From the NCBI GenBank assembly GCA_902793325.1, contig CADBCY010000014.1:1-64000 (forward strand): a DNA stretch of 64,000 nucleotides, given 5' to 3'. The notes beneath the pieces are model-generated. The model searched no databases. It had not been told where the DNA came from and saw nothing but the letters and a program-made list of their open reading frames with translations. The translations under genes were made by a program, and so were the position numbers. This document shows, in pieces, positions 24,277 to 32,725 of this stretch. The DNA comes from an uncultured Eubacteriales bacterium (GTDB lineage Bacteria; Bacillota; Clostridia; Christensenellales; Aristaeellaceae). How positions within the stretch are numbered: the stretch's first letter is position 1; every line of letters begins with the position of its first letter.

Positions 24277-24321
24277 GACATTTGTCCCATTTATAATAAC
24301 ACACCCTGTCAAGCCTGTCAA
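24277..24321 (-). promoter_or_regulatory. lexA promoter and likely operator
   Basis: On the minus strand TTGACA (24316-24321) and TATTAT (24293-24298) are 17 bases apart. A second tandem TTGACA comes from a duplicated 9-mer at 24305-24322. The inverted repeat GACATTTGTC lies at 24277-24286, between the -10 box and the start codon, a good position for autorepression. Confidence 0.6.
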
Positions 24322-24630
24322 GCGATCCCATTCAGAATTGCGTATCCGCAAATTACATCTTGTTCCGGCACGCAGAATTGCAGTCATGCCGGAAAAACCG
24401 GGGTTACATGCACAATCTCCGTATAATCTGACAGAAGCGCAAAACGGCTGGTGGAGCTGCCCCACCGTCCTGTCCCTTCTTCTGCTCTCGCGGATTGCCT
24501 GGCCGCGAGAAGGTGGGGACGGAAAGCCGGATTGCGCTTCAATCCATTGGAAAGGAGGTTTTGCCCGGCGAAAAAGGCACCCCGTCCCTCGTTCACCCCA
24601 TCGACCCAAAAGAAAGGAAGGATAGAAACA
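24322..24630. other. Gene-free stretch between lexA and the mobilization genes
   Basis: No supported gene is seen. A TATAAT at 24422-24427 on the plus strand has no matching -35 box at a normal distance. It may still belong to the promoter of the following mobilization genes. A short inverted repeat (GCCGG...CCGGGG) lies near 24389-24404. Confidence 0.4.
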
Positions 24631-24990
24631 TTGTCCACAGTTCGTCACTACACTTTGGAAGAATTGCAGCAGAAGCAGGAGAAGGCCGCCCAGCGGCAGG
24701 CATGGCTGGCCGAGAACGCCAAGCGCGCCGCCGCTCGGGAACGCGCTTTGAAGAAGAAGATCGCCCGGCAGGAGGAGGAAGAGAAAAACCATCGCCTGCT
24801 CGCCCGCGGCGCGCTGCTGGAGGGACTCATTGAGAACGCCCCGCAGCTGACCGACGCACAGCTGGAGGAGATTCTGACCGTCGCCCTCCGGCAGGACGCC
24901 GTGAAGAAGGCGATTGCCCGGATGAGACCCGTTGTTCCTGTTGAACCCGCACCCAATCTGACCGGAAAGGAGGGAAAGCCCGATGAATGA
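24631..24990 (+). CDS. Small coiled-coil protein upstream of the relaxase (DUF3847-like C-terminus)
   Basis: The protein has about 119 residues and begins at a TTG codon after AGGAAGGA. Residues 8-60 are a strongly charged helix rich in K, E, R and Q (coiled coil). The second half (LLARGALLEGLIENAPQLTDAQLEEILTVAL) parallels the GGMLESFL..PELLSDEQV block of the next gene. It is therefore probably a divergent relative of DUF3847 proteins that accompany MobA/MobL relaxases. It overlaps the next gene by eight bases. A longer in-frame start near 24451 was not chosen because the codons before the TTG lack family-like sequence and a ribosome site. Confidence 0.65.
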   Translation: MSTVRHYTLEELQQKQEKAAQRQAWLAENAKRAAARERALKKKIARQEEEEKNHRLLARGALLEGLIENAPQLTDAQLEEILTVALRQDAVKKAIARMRPVVPVEPAPNLTGKEGKPDE

Positions 24991-25270
24991 GCCGCATGAA
25001 CTGGAAAAACTGGACGGCGAGATCCATCGCAGGAAGGCGGAAATGGCGCGGCTGGAGGATCAGCAGAAGATCCTCGCCAAAGAGGCCACGCTGCTGAACC
25101 GTCGCCAGCGCACCCGGCGGCTCTGCATCCGCGGCGGCATGCTGGAGAGCTTTCTCGGTGTGCCGGAGCTTCTGAGCGACGAGCAGGTCATGACCCTGCT
25201 CAAGCTGGCGTTCAACACGTCCGTTGTGGTCAATCAGCTCAGCGTCTATCTGACCGAAGTGACCCCGTGA
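24983..25270 (+). CDS. DUF3847 protein (mobilization-associated)
   Basis: The 95-residue protein has an N-terminal charged coiled coil (LEKLDGEIHRRKAEMARLED). It is followed by RRQRTRRLCIRGGMLESFLG and LLSDEQVMTLLKLAF, the DUF3847 signature. Members are almost always encoded just upstream of MobA/MobL relaxases in Bacillota mobilizable elements and may be relaxosome accessories; that role is inferred. A GGAGGG site precedes the ATG inside the end of the preceding gene. Confidence 0.8.
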   Translation: MNEPHELEKLDGEIHRRKAEMARLEDQQKILAKEATLLNRRQRTRRLCIRGGMLESFLGVPELLSDEQVMTLLKLAFNTSVVVNQLSVYLTEVTP

Positions 25271-25301
25271 TCGTGTCACATGCCGACGCGCCGGTCCTAT
25301 G

Positions 25302-25418
25302 ACCCGTAAGGGCGCAATTATACATAGGTCTCATGTCCCATGAGCCTCTATGCCATTGCGCTCTCCGAGGGGGTCAGCCTGCCTGCTGACGCAGGCAAGG
25401 TCGCCCAGCCTTACGGGT
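25302..25418. other. oriT: Candidate origin of transfer (oriT)
   Basis: This gene-free stretch, just upstream of the relaxase, is built of nested inverted repeats. ACCCGTAAGG (25302-25311) pairs with CCTTACGGGT (25409-25418), and GCGCAAT (25312-25318) pairs with ATTGCGC (25355-25361). An inner hairpin lies at about 25323-25352 and GCCTGC/GCAGGC at 25381-25396. On the minus strand 25309-25320 reads TAATTGCGCCCT, one base different from the RSF1010-type nick core TAAGTGCGCCCT. This fits a MOBQ-type relaxase. The exact nick site is inferred. Confidence 0.65.
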
Positions 25419-25430
25419 GGTCGACGGATG

Positions 25431-25463
25431 AAAAGAAGCGGCTTTGCCTGAGCCGCTTCTTTT
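25431..25463. terminator. Bidirectional terminator hairpin upstream of the relaxase
   Basis: AAAAGAAGCGGCT pairs with AGCCGCTTCTTTT around a 7-base loop, giving an A-run before and a T-run after the stem. Confidence 0.75.
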
Positions 25464-25523
25464 CAATTCAAGGGACTTCGTCCCCTGCGCCGGCAAGCCG
25501 GCTACCCCTGTGAGAACCTTACG

Positions 25524-25562
25524 AAAGACGACCCGCAGTCATGCTGGTCGTCTTTCGCTTTT
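25524..25562 (+). terminator. Second terminator hairpin upstream of the relaxase
   Basis: AAAGACGACC pairs with GGTCGTCTTT around a 12-base loop and is followed by CGCTTTT. It lies only about 13 bases before the relaxase ribosome site, so it may act as an attenuator of relaxase expression. Confidence 0.65.
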
Positions 25563-25589
25563 ATCCTAAACACCAGGAGGTGATACCTT

Positions 25590-27143
25590 CTGCCCTGTCC
25601 CCATTTCAACATCAAGATCGTGCAGAGAAGTCGTGGCCAGTCCGCCGTAGCTGCAGCCGCCTACCAGAGCGGCGACCGCCTCTTCTGTGAGTACGATCAG
25701 AAGACCAAGCATTACCGCAACAAGAAGGAGGTGGTATTTTCGACCATCCTCACGCCACCTCACGCGCCGCCGGAGCTGGCCGACCGGAACGCGCTGTGGA
25801 ACAGCGTGGAGAAAGCTGAGAACCGATACAATTCCCAGCTCGCCCGGCGCGTCGTCATGGCGCTGCCGAAGGAAATCCCCAAGGAGCAGCAGATTCTACT
25901 GGTACAGGAATACTGTCAGGAACAATTCGTATCCAAGGGCATGATCGCCGACATCGCCATTCACGACAAGGGCGATGGCAACCCCCACGTCCACATCCTG
26001 CTCACCATGCGGCCCGTGGACGAAAATGGAAACTGGGCTCCGAAGGGCCGGATGGTCTACGACCTGGATGAAAACGGACAAAAGCAGAAAACTGCGAAGG
26101 GCAACTGGAGGTGTCACAAGGAACCCACTGTCGATTGGAACGACCGGAAGTACGCCGAGATCTGGCGGCATGAGTGGGAAGGCCTCGTCAACCGGTACTA
26201 CGCCGAGAACGGTTTGGAGGAACGGGTCGTCCTGCGCTCCTATGAGCGGCAGGGCATCGACACAGTTCCCACCGTGCACAGGGGACCTGCCATCACCCAG
26301 ATGGAGAAGCGGGGCATGGTCACAATCGTCGGCACTCTGAACCGGGATATCAAGGAATATAACTCCGCGCGTCGCTCGCTGACCCGGAGCGTTCGGACGA
26401 TCACCGCACAGCTGGAGGAGCTGAACCGTCGCCGCGATGACGCCGCCATTCAGGCCTTCCCCTTCGACCGCCCGCGCGATCTGATGGAACTGATCATCGC
26501 CTACTATGACATCCGCTCAAACGAGCGCCTGTCCTGGTCGCGGTACGCCCAGCGGAAGGGCACCGTGCGCGATCTGCAGGGTATGATCGATTGCTACACA
26601 TGGCTCAAGAAAAACGGCATCGGGACAGTCGAGACCTTCAACGCCCGATTCGCTCAGCTGAGGGATGAAGTCAAGACCATCACCGGCGGCATCGATGCCA
26701 TGGAGAAGGAGCGCCGTGGCCTGGAAGCCTGGCACAAGCACCTGACCAACCGAAAGAAGTACCGCCCCATCTTTGAGCAGTACGCCGGAAAGATGTTCAA
26801 GGCCAACAAGGAACGGTTCGCCGAAGAGCACAGAGAAGAACTGGACAAGTACCGCGCCGCCGTGCGCTATTTCAAAGCGCACCCGGATCGTGAGGACGCC
26901 AAGACTGCCGACTTGGTTAAGTGGCACAACGAACTGAAAGCTGCCATCGCCACGGAGAACGACAAGCTGGCCGATCTTAAAGCCCGGATGGAGCCCTTTG
27001 GCAGGATCTCATATTATGTCAGCCAGATCTACAAGCCCAGGCCGAACCTTGACGAACAAGGCGGCAGAACCGAAGCAAAGAAAAGTGAAATCACTACTCC
27101 CGAACCGCCGAAGAAGCGGCGCAGGAGCGATCCCAGTCTGTAA
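25590..27143 (+). CDS. mobA: MobA/MobL-family relaxase
   Basis: The protein has about 517 residues. The relaxase N-terminus reads PCPHFNIKIVQRSRGQSAVA, followed by AAYQSGDRLFCEYD. The metal-binding three-histidine region is HDKGDGNPHVHILLTMRP, and ENGNWAPKGRM follows. The C-terminal half is a long helical, charged region without a primase motif I can identify. It nicks oriT and pilots single-stranded DNA into a conjugation channel supplied by another element. The family-conserved PCPHFNIKI opening lies upstream of the first GTG, and the only fitting start is a CTG nine bases after AGGAGG (ATG-less start); the GTG at 25620 is the alternative. It stands immediately after the oriT candidate. Confidence 0.85.
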   Translation: MPCPHFNIKIVQRSRGQSAVAAAAYQSGDRLFCEYDQKTKHYRNKKEVVFSTILTPPHAPPELADRNALWNSVEKAENRYNSQLARRVVMALPKEIPKEQQILLVQEYCQEQFVSKGMIADIAIHDKGDGNPHVHILLTMRPVDENGNWAPKGRMVYDLDENGQKQKTAKGNWRCHKEPTVDWNDRKYAEIWRHEWEGLVNRYYAENGLEERVVLRSYERQGIDTVPTVHRGPAITQMEKRGMVTIVGTLNRDIKEYNSARRSLTRSVRTITAQLEELNRRRDDAAIQAFPFDRPRDLMELIIAYYDIRSNERLSWSRYAQRKGTVRDLQGMIDCYTWLKKNGIGTVETFNARFAQLRDEVKTITGGIDAMEKERRGLEAWHKHLTNRKKYRPIFEQYAGKMFKANKERFAEEHREELDKYRAAVRYFKAHPDREDAKTADLVKWHNELKAAIATENDKLADLKARMEPFGRISYYVSQIYKPRPNLDEQGGRTEAKKSEITTPEPPKKRRRSDPSL

Positions 27144-27157
27144 TCAATACAACCCTC

Positions 27158-27197
27158 GAAAGCGCGGAGCCGACCTTGGCCCCGCGCTTTCCATTTT
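27158..27197 (+). terminator. Terminator between relaxase and integrase
   Basis: GAAAGCGCGG (27158-27167) pairs with CCGCGCTTTC (27182-27191), followed by CATTTTA. It separates relaxase transcription from the integrase gene. Confidence 0.65.
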
Positions 27198-27228
27198 ACG
27201 ATGATAATAAGGAGGAAGATAATTCTCA

Positions 27229-28626
27229 ATGACACATCTCACCCGGAAAAAGGGCATCCCTGCCCAGAAGAATAGTCTTGACGCACCCCATGAAAACCAA
27301 TATACTGTAGATACAGCCGCGTCGCTGATCCGTGATGCGCTGGCGATCCTTGACAACTGCACAGGCACTTCAGCACAAACCACAAGCTGTAATCCTGCAT
27401 CTTCGAAAGGAGATCAGGATATGGCTTTACACAGACAACGCGTTCGCGTTGGAACCAAAGAAGATGGCTCGCCCCAGGTCAAATGGACGCAGGGCAGGTC
27501 ATTGGATGAACTGAACGACAATATCGTCCGCACTTATGTGGAGTACAATCTGCTGGACGGACTTCTGTCCGAGGAAGAGAAGAAGGCCCTCGGCAACCGT
27601 TTGTTGGGCAATGCTGAATCAGGTGTCAGCTCCGCTGACAATGACGCTGTCCCCAGCGAAGTAGAAAGTAGTTCTTACAAGGCAGCAGAGGAAGCCGACG
27701 CACCCCTGGAAACACCGGCAACCGGCAAGAGCGCCGTCACTGTTCGGGAATACGCAATTCCCTGGTTCAAGACCTACAAGGAGAACAAGCTGCGACCCAC
27801 GACGCTGAGGGGGTATCGGAGCAACTTCCGAAAGCACATCTTCCCGGCGCTTGGCCATCTGCATTTTGATGAGATCACACCCGACGTGCTCCAGAAGTTC
27901 ATGACGGACAGGCAATACCTCGCCCGGAACACGCTCCACTCCATGATGACACTGATCAGCGAAATGCTGGACTATGCCGTCGAGGACGGTTTGCTCCCCA
28001 AGAACCCGGCGGCCAGCAAGCGGCTGTTCAATCCTTCGACCAAGAAGGAGCGCCGGCGCGCACTGACGCTGGAAGAAATCCAAGACGTCATCAAACAGCT
28101 CTACGAGACCGACAACCTTGAACACCGCCGCATCCTGGCGCTGATGCTGTTCACCGGCATGCGGCGCGGGGAAGTGTTGGGCCTGAAGTGGGAGGACATC
28201 GACTTCGAGAAGGGCACAATCTCGGTCAACAAGGCCGTGTCTTACTCGTCGAATCAGCCGATTCTTTCCACGACCAAGACCCACAACGGCATCCGAACGA
28301 TTCCCCTCAACCCGCAGCTGAAGGAACTGCTCAAGCCCTACGGCAAAGACGGCTTCATCATCGGCGGAGGCAAACCGCTGACGAAGATGGTCTACGACCG
28401 CATCTTCCGGGAGATCAGAAACAGCTTCGACCTGCACGGCGCGACGGCGCACGTCTTCCGCCACACCTACCTGAGCATGCTGAACCAGGCTGGCGTCGAC
28501 CCCAAGACCATTCAGGCCATCGGCGGCCACGGCAACTTCATGCTGACCTACGAGCTTTACGTCCACTCCAACAACAATCAGATCATGGATGCGGGCGAAA
28601 AGGTCAACGAACTGCTCTCATCCTGA
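27229..28626 (+). CDS. int: Tyrosine recombinase (integrase) of the island
   Basis: The protein has up to 465 residues. A SAM-like core-binding domain (VREYAIPWFKTYKENKLRPT) precedes a catalytic domain. That domain contains the first arginine in FTGMRRGEVLGLKWEDID, the HVFRH box (H408, R411), GHGN (H434) and the nucleophile Y444 in TYELYVHS. It should catalyse integration and excision at the adjacent tRNA-Asn. An alternative ATG at 27421 (MALHRQRVRVG) has an AGGAG site at good distance. It would give about 401 residues, the usual family size, while the upstream ATG has a weakly spaced site. The catalytic residues are complete. Confidence 0.9.
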   Translation: MTHLTRKKGIPAQKNSLDAPHENQYTVDTAASLIRDALAILDNCTGTSAQTTSCNPASSKGDQDMALHRQRVRVGTKEDGSPQVKWTQGRSLDELNDNIVRTYVEYNLLDGLLSEEEKKALGNRLLGNAESGVSSADNDAVPSEVESSSYKAAEEADAPLETPATGKSAVTVREYAIPWFKTYKENKLRPTTLRGYRSNFRKHIFPALGHLHFDEITPDVLQKFMTDRQYLARNTLHSMMTLISEMLDYAVEDGLLPKNPAASKRLFNPSTKKERRRALTLEEIQDVIKQLYETDNLEHRRILALMLFTGMRRGEVLGLKWEDIDFEKGTISVNKAVSYSSNQPILSTTKTHNGIRTIPLNPQLKELLKPYGKDGFIIGGGKPLTKMVYDRIFREIRNSFDLHGATAHVFRHTYLSMLNQAGVDPKTIQAIGGHGNFMLTYELYVHSNNNQIMDAGEKVNELLSS

Positions 28627-28802
28627 TTGCAGGATTGACAAGGCCAGTATGCAAAATGGAAGAGGTTTTTCCCCACATTTTCCGCCCGCGAATCCCAATC
28701 CGCGCCGGATTTTGTGCAGAAAACAGCTCGAAAGAGGCGCTTGCACAGACGGTAACGCAAGCATAACGATTCGCCACGTGCTATTATGAATTTTGCATAA
28801 GA

Positions 28803-28827
28803 AAAACCACCAATCTCTTGGTGGTTT

Positions 28828-28828
<1 letters not shown>
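28803..28828. terminator. Bidirectional terminator between integrase and tRNA-Asn
   Basis: AAAACCACCAA pairs with TTGGTGGTTTT. Its T-run on the minus strand ends the tRNA-Asn transcript, and on the plus strand it can stop the integrase transcript. Confidence 0.8.
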
Positions 28829-28902
<74 letters not shown>

Positions 28903-29041
28903 ATGTCGCTTACTCAACCGACAAGTGGTATTATAGCAAAGAAGGGCGGGGCTGTCAAGGGTTTTTTCCCATCGCGGTTGTTTTTTTCTCGTTAGCATGC
29001 GCTTCAGAATTCCGAGCGCGCGTTTTCGGCGGCTGAGGCGG

Positions 29042-29222
29042 CATTTCCGTGGGATTTCTGATTCTTCACGAAAAAACAAGGGATTTGTGATCTGCTGCGG
29101 AAAAACCGATTGAGGCGACATTTCCATGGGTTTTTCCAGTTCTTCGCGAAGAAGTGTGGGGTTTGTGATCCGTTGCGGAAAAACCGATTGAGACAGCATT
29201 TCCGTGGGATTTTCCGGCCCGT
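29042..29222. repeat. Degenerate 77-78 bp tandem repeat (about 2.3 copies)
   Basis: CATTTCC(G/A)TGGG recurs at 29042, 29119 and 29197, and each complete unit carries GCGGAAAAACCGATTGAG near its end. Units differ by scattered substitutions. The repeat fills most of the 476-base gene-free gap between tRNA-Asn and the ACT gene; no other feature is seen there apart from the likely promoter end near 29350. Confidence 0.75.
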
Positions 29223-29378
29223 GCGCCGTACCCGTGTGCCCTCGGGGGTTGGCCTGTCCGCTCGAAGCGGTGCCTCCCCGGCTTTGGAAACACGCTTGGG
29301 GAGTCCCGGCGGCGGGCTTCGGGTTTTTCTTGATGAAACGGGCGGGATCTGCTATTATATCGAGAGGGGGGTGTGCAC

Positions 29379-29765
29379 ATGGAACTGGAGGCGCTGCCGC
29401 ATGCGCTGTCGATTTGCAAGCTGGCGTCGCTGCGGGATTTCGACCCGGATGCGGGGTTTTATTTCATCGGAAAGACCGACGAGGAGCTGTCGCTCGTCTG
29501 CAGGACGGAGGACGCCCCGGCGGGCGCGCTGAACCGCGACGACGGCTGGCGGGGCTTCCGCATCCGGGGCGTGCTGGACTTCTCGCTGGTCGGCGTGCTG
29601 TCGAAGCTGTCCGCCGTGCTCGCCGCGAACGGGATCGGCATTTTCGCCGTATCGACCTACAACACGGACTATATCCTCGTGAAAGCGAGGGATCTGGACC
29701 GGGCGCTGGCCGCGCTGGCGTCGTCGGGTTACGCGGTGACCGGGGCAGGGGAGGGGAGCGGTTAA
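29379..29765 (+). CDS. ACT domain protein
   Basis: The 128-residue protein ends with an ACT-type fold: LDFSLVGVLSKLSAVLAANGIGIFAVSTYNTDYILV, followed by a helix. This C-terminal pattern (VGVLs.ls..La...I.i..vST..TDYilv) is that of ACT_7/aspartate-kinase-like regulatory domains that bind amino acids. The N-terminal half (LSICKLASL..FYFIGKTDEELSLVC) resembles the first half of small tandem-ACT proteins. It is likely a free-standing amino-acid sensor. The ATG follows a G-rich ribosome site. It overlaps the 3' end of the convergent DUF89 gene by four bases. Confidence 0.8.
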   Translation: MELEALPHALSICKLASLRDFDPDAGFYFIGKTDEELSLVCRTEDAPAGALNRDDGWRGFRIRGVLDFSLVGVLSKLSAVLAANGIGIFAVSTYNTDYILVKARDLDRALAALASSGYAVTGAGEGSG

Positions 29766-30604
29766 TCCCCCTCCACGAGGATCCCCGTCAGCGCGGGCAC
29801 GTTGAAGCGCTCCGTGAACAGGTCGCACTTGCAGAGCAGCGAATAGAAGACGTGCCGCCCCTGGTCGCAGAGGGATTCGTAGTTGCCCTGGCCCTTGGCG
29901 AGGATCACGTCCGCCCGGTCGAGCGCGTCCTTCGCGTCGTCGGACAGCATCGCGTACACCGTTCCGGCCACGGAGTTCCCGTTCGGGACGATCCTCGCGC
30001 AGTCGTCGATGTGCACGTACAGGGCGTCCTCCGCCGTCGCGTCGTTCAGCACTTCCCGCCCGCGCACCATCACGGAGAGCTCCAGCCCGGGGAAGGCCCT
30101 GTGCAACTGCTCCAGGAAGAGCTTGTCCAGCACGATTTCCCCGCAGTTGTCGGCGATCAGGAGGAACCGGCGGGCGGACGCGCACCGGCGGACGAAGGAC
30201 CGGTAGACCGGCATGTCCCGCGCCTCGAGCCCGGCGCCGTCGAGGAGGGCCAGAAAGGTGTCGCGGTCGACGTTGTTCATGGCGCCGAAGTCGATGTAGT
30301 TCCCGGTCCGGGCAAACGCGAGGGACGCGGCGAGGGCGTCCGGGGCGGCCTCGATCCTGCGGCGGATGTCCGGCTCGAGGGCGAGCACGAAGTCGTTGTA
30401 GGCCCGCTTGACCTGCCGGTACGGCTCCGCCCGGCCGAAGTACTTCTCGTAGGCGAGGTTGAACAGGTAGACGAGGTACGGGGAGGTGTCCCCCTCGCGC
30501 CGGGTTTCGAGGATGCGCCTGACCTCGGCCAGGTACTCCGGGTGGTCCGTCTTGTGCATCTGCTTGTCCAGCAGGCATGCCGCGCAGCGCGCGTTTACTC
30601 TCAC
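29762..30604 (-). CDS. DUF89/ARMT1-like damage-control phosphatase
   Basis: The 280-residue protein has RCAACLLDKQ at the N-terminus, LLIADNCGEIVLDKLF in the middle and ILAKGQGNYESL near the end. The CxxC, DNCGE and KGQGN(F/Y)E blocks define the DUF89 family of metal-dependent phosphatases, which remove damaged or harmful phosphometabolites; subfamily I members occur in archaea and bacteria. The GTG start follows GGGAGGG. It is a single-gene unit convergent with the ACT gene. The exact substrate cannot be told from sequence. Confidence 0.85.
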   Translation of the reverse strand: MRVNARCAACLLDKQMHKTDHPEYLAEVRRILETRREGDTSPYLVYLFNLAYEKYFGRAEPYRQVKRAYNDFVLALEPDIRRRIEAAPDALAASLAFARTGNYIDFGAMNNVDRDTFLALLDGAGLEARDMPVYRSFVRRCASARRFLLIADNCGEIVLDKLFLEQLHRAFPGLELSVMVRGREVLNDATAEDALYVHIDDCARIVPNGNSVAGTVYAMLSDDAKDALDRADVILAKGQGNYESLCDQGRHVFYSLLCKCDLFTERFNVPALTGILVEGD

Positions 30605-30811
30605 GATGTTTCCCTCCCATTCGCGCCGGTTCGGCGCCCGTCCGTACCGGCCGCCGCATCCCGTGCGGGCATCATTCTACCATATTTCATCCTGCGCGGC
30701 AACGCCTCCCTGCCGGGGCGGCCGCGCTTTTTGACCCCTTTGCGTCAGAATCAATCAGAATTTTACCCAGCCCGAGGCAGGAAATAGGAACCCCCCGTCG
30801 AAGTTTTGAAT

Positions 30812-30841
30812 TTGGACTTTGTTGGTTTTTACTTCTAATAT
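30812..30841 (+). promoter_or_regulatory. Likely promoter of the decarboxylase cluster
   Basis: TTGGAC and TAATAT are separated by 18 bases in an unusually A/T-rich island just before the first carboxyltransferase gene. Confidence 0.5.
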
Positions 30842-30874
30842 TGTCTTCACTAGTAGAGCTTGGAGGGAATGCAA

Positions 30875-32350
30875 ATGAAAGTGGAACGCAATCTGCCCAT
30901 CGTTCGCGAGCGCAAGCTGGCGATCCTGAAGGGTGACGCGGAGCTCTGCGAGCAGCAGAAGAAGGCCGGGAAGCTGCTGGCCCGGGAGCGCATCGCGCTG
31001 CTCCTGGACGCCGCCAGCTTCGTGGAGCTGGACGTGCTGAACGCGGACGCCGGCGTCGTGACGGGCTACGGCCTCGTCGACGGCAATCCCGTCTACGTCT
31101 ATGCGCAGGACTTCACCGTCAAGGGCGGCTCCGTGGGCATGGACCACGCCCGCAAGGTGCAGAAGGTCATGGACCTGGCCGAGAAGACCGGCGCGCCCGT
31201 GGTGGCGCTGCTGGACACCGCCGGCGCGCGCCTGGACGAGGGCATCGACGCCATGAACGCCTACGCGCTGATGGCCGGCCGCGCCAGCAGCCTGTCCGGC
31301 GTGGTGCCGCAGATCGCGGTGGTGCTGGGCCAGTGCGGCGGCATCGCCTCCGCCATCGCCGGCATGAGCGACTTCACCATCATGAGCAAAAACGGCGCGC
31401 TGTTCGTGAACGGCCCCCAGGTGGTCTCCGCCGCCGCGGGCAAGGAGATCGACATGCAGGCGCTGGCCGCGGGCGAGGCTTCCATGAAGTCCGGCGTGGC
31501 CCAGCTCGTGGCCGATACCGACGAGGAGGCCATCGCGCTGGCCCGCAAGCTCGCCGGCATCCTGCCCGCCAACAACCTGGACGAGGTCATCGGCGAGAGC
31601 CTGGACGACGTGAACCGCGAGCTGACCGACCTGAACGCCATCGACGCCGTGGAGGACGTGCGGGGGATCCTGCGCGCCATCGCCGACGACAATGACATCG
31701 TGGAGCTCAGCGAGGGCTTCGCCGCCAGCATGGTCACCGCCCTGGGAAAGATCGGCGGCAGCACCGTGGGCTTTATCGCCAACCAGCCCGGCAAGGACGA
31801 GGGCCGCATCACCGTGTACGGCGCGAAGAAGGCCTCCCGCTTTGCCAGCTTCTGCGACGCCTTCTCCATCCCGGTGGTCACCGTGGTGGATTCCATGGGC
31901 ATGAAGGTCTCTACCGCGCCCCAGGGCGAGCTGGCCCGCGCCGGTGCGCAGTTGATGTACGCCCTCACCGACGCCTCCAACGTGCGCATCGCGCTGATCG
32001 CTGGCAACGCCGTGGGCATGGCCTACGCCGCCATGGCCTCCCGCGCCTCCAGCGACATGGTGTACGCCTGGCCCGGCGCGGTCATCAGCGCCGTGACCCC
32101 GAAGATCGCCGTGCAGCTCAACTGCGCGGAGGAGCTGAAGGTGGCCGACGATCCCGCCGCCCGTCGCGCCGAGCTCGAGGAGCAGTACATGGCCGACGTG
32201 GCCGACGGCGTGAACGCCGCCAGGAAGGGCTACGTGGACGACGTCATCGAGCCCGCCCAGACCCGCCAGATCCTGGCCGCGGCCCTGGAGATGCTCTCCG
32301 GCAAGCGCGAGACCAAGCCCGCCAAGAAGCACGGCAACATGCCGCTGTAA
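30875..32350 (+). CDS. mmdA: Acyl-CoA carboxyltransferase subunit (methylmalonyl-CoA decarboxylase alpha/PccB-like)
   Basis: This carboxyltransferase of about 491 residues has KKAGKLLARERIALLLD at the N-terminus, the oxyanion-hole regions LLDTAGARLDEG and GQCGGIASAIAG, and a second crotonase-like half with VDSMGMK and AGNAVGMAYAAMASR. This two-half layout belongs to PccB/MmdA/12S-type subunits that transfer the carboxyl group between biotin and an acyl-CoA. With the biotin, gamma and beta genes that follow, it would form a Na+-pumping methylmalonyl-CoA decarboxylase. The ATG at 30875 is chosen because GGAGGG lies seven bases upstream. It ends in GNMPL; the same PL ending on OadA is chance or shared tailing. 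Confidence 0.88.
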   Translation: MKVERNLPIVRERKLAILKGDAELCEQQKKAGKLLARERIALLLDAASFVELDVLNADAGVVTGYGLVDGNPVYVYAQDFTVKGGSVGMDHARKVQKVMDLAEKTGAPVVALLDTAGARLDEGIDAMNAYALMAGRASSLSGVVPQIAVVLGQCGGIASAIAGMSDFTIMSKNGALFVNGPQVVSAAAGKEIDMQALAAGEASMKSGVAQLVADTDEEAIALARKLAGILPANNLDEVIGESLDDVNRELTDLNAIDAVEDVRGILRAIADDNDIVELSEGFAASMVTALGKIGGSTVGFIANQPGKDEGRITVYGAKKASRFASFCDAFSIPVVTVVDSMGMKVSTAPQGELARAGAQLMYALTDASNVRIALIAGNAVGMAYAAMASRASSDMVYAWPGAVISAVTPKIAVQLNCAEELKVADDPAARRAELEEQYMADVADGVNAARKGYVDDVIEPAQTRQILAAALEMLSGKRETKPAKKHGNMPL

Positions 32351-32362
32351 GGAGGGGCCGAA

Positions 32363-32725
32363 ATGGGTATTTTAAACGCACTGTCCTACGGTGGCATCAC
32401 CGCCGTCATCGGCCTGTTCATCGTGTTCCTGGGCCTGACGATCCTGATCGTGGCCGTGAAGATCATGGGCGCCGTGTTCGCGGCGTTCACTTCCGGCAAG
32501 GCCGCGAAGGAAGCCGCCAAGGCCGCGCCCGCGCCGGCCCCCGCGCCCGCGCCCGCACCGGTGGAGGAGCCCGCCGAAGAGGTGACCGATCCCGAGCTGA
32601 TCGCCGTCATCGCCGCCGCCATCGCGGCCTTCGACAGCTCCAACAAGTCCCTGGTGGTGCGCAAGGTGCGCCGCGTTTCCGGCTGGAAGCGCACCGCCCG
32701 CGCCGAGCAGGTCTATCGGTTCTAG
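32363..32725 (+). CDS. oadG: Sodium-pump decarboxylase gamma subunit (OadG/MmdD-like)
   Basis: The 120-residue protein has one N-terminal membrane helix (ITAVIGLFIVFLGLTILIVAV), a proline/alanine-rich linker and a C-terminal amphipathic region (PELIAVIAAAIAAF...VRKVRR). This is the OadG layout: it anchors the carboxyltransferase to the membrane beta subunit. It begins 12 bases after mmdA with a GGAGGGG site. The family-typical eukaryote-free, low-complexity linker makes length comparison uninformative, but 120 residues is normal. Confidence 0.85.
   Translation: MGILNALSYGGITAVIGLFIVFLGLTILIVAVKIMGAVFAAFTSGKAAKEAAKAAPAPAPAPAPAPVEEPAEEVTDPELIAVIAAAIAAFDSSNKSLVVRKVRRVSGWKRTARAEQVYRF

Noticed and set aside
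28903-29378. Possible CRISPR-like array
   Set aside because: The 77-78 bp periodicity has no conserved short repeat with unique spacers and no cas genes nearby; it is a degenerate tandem repeat.
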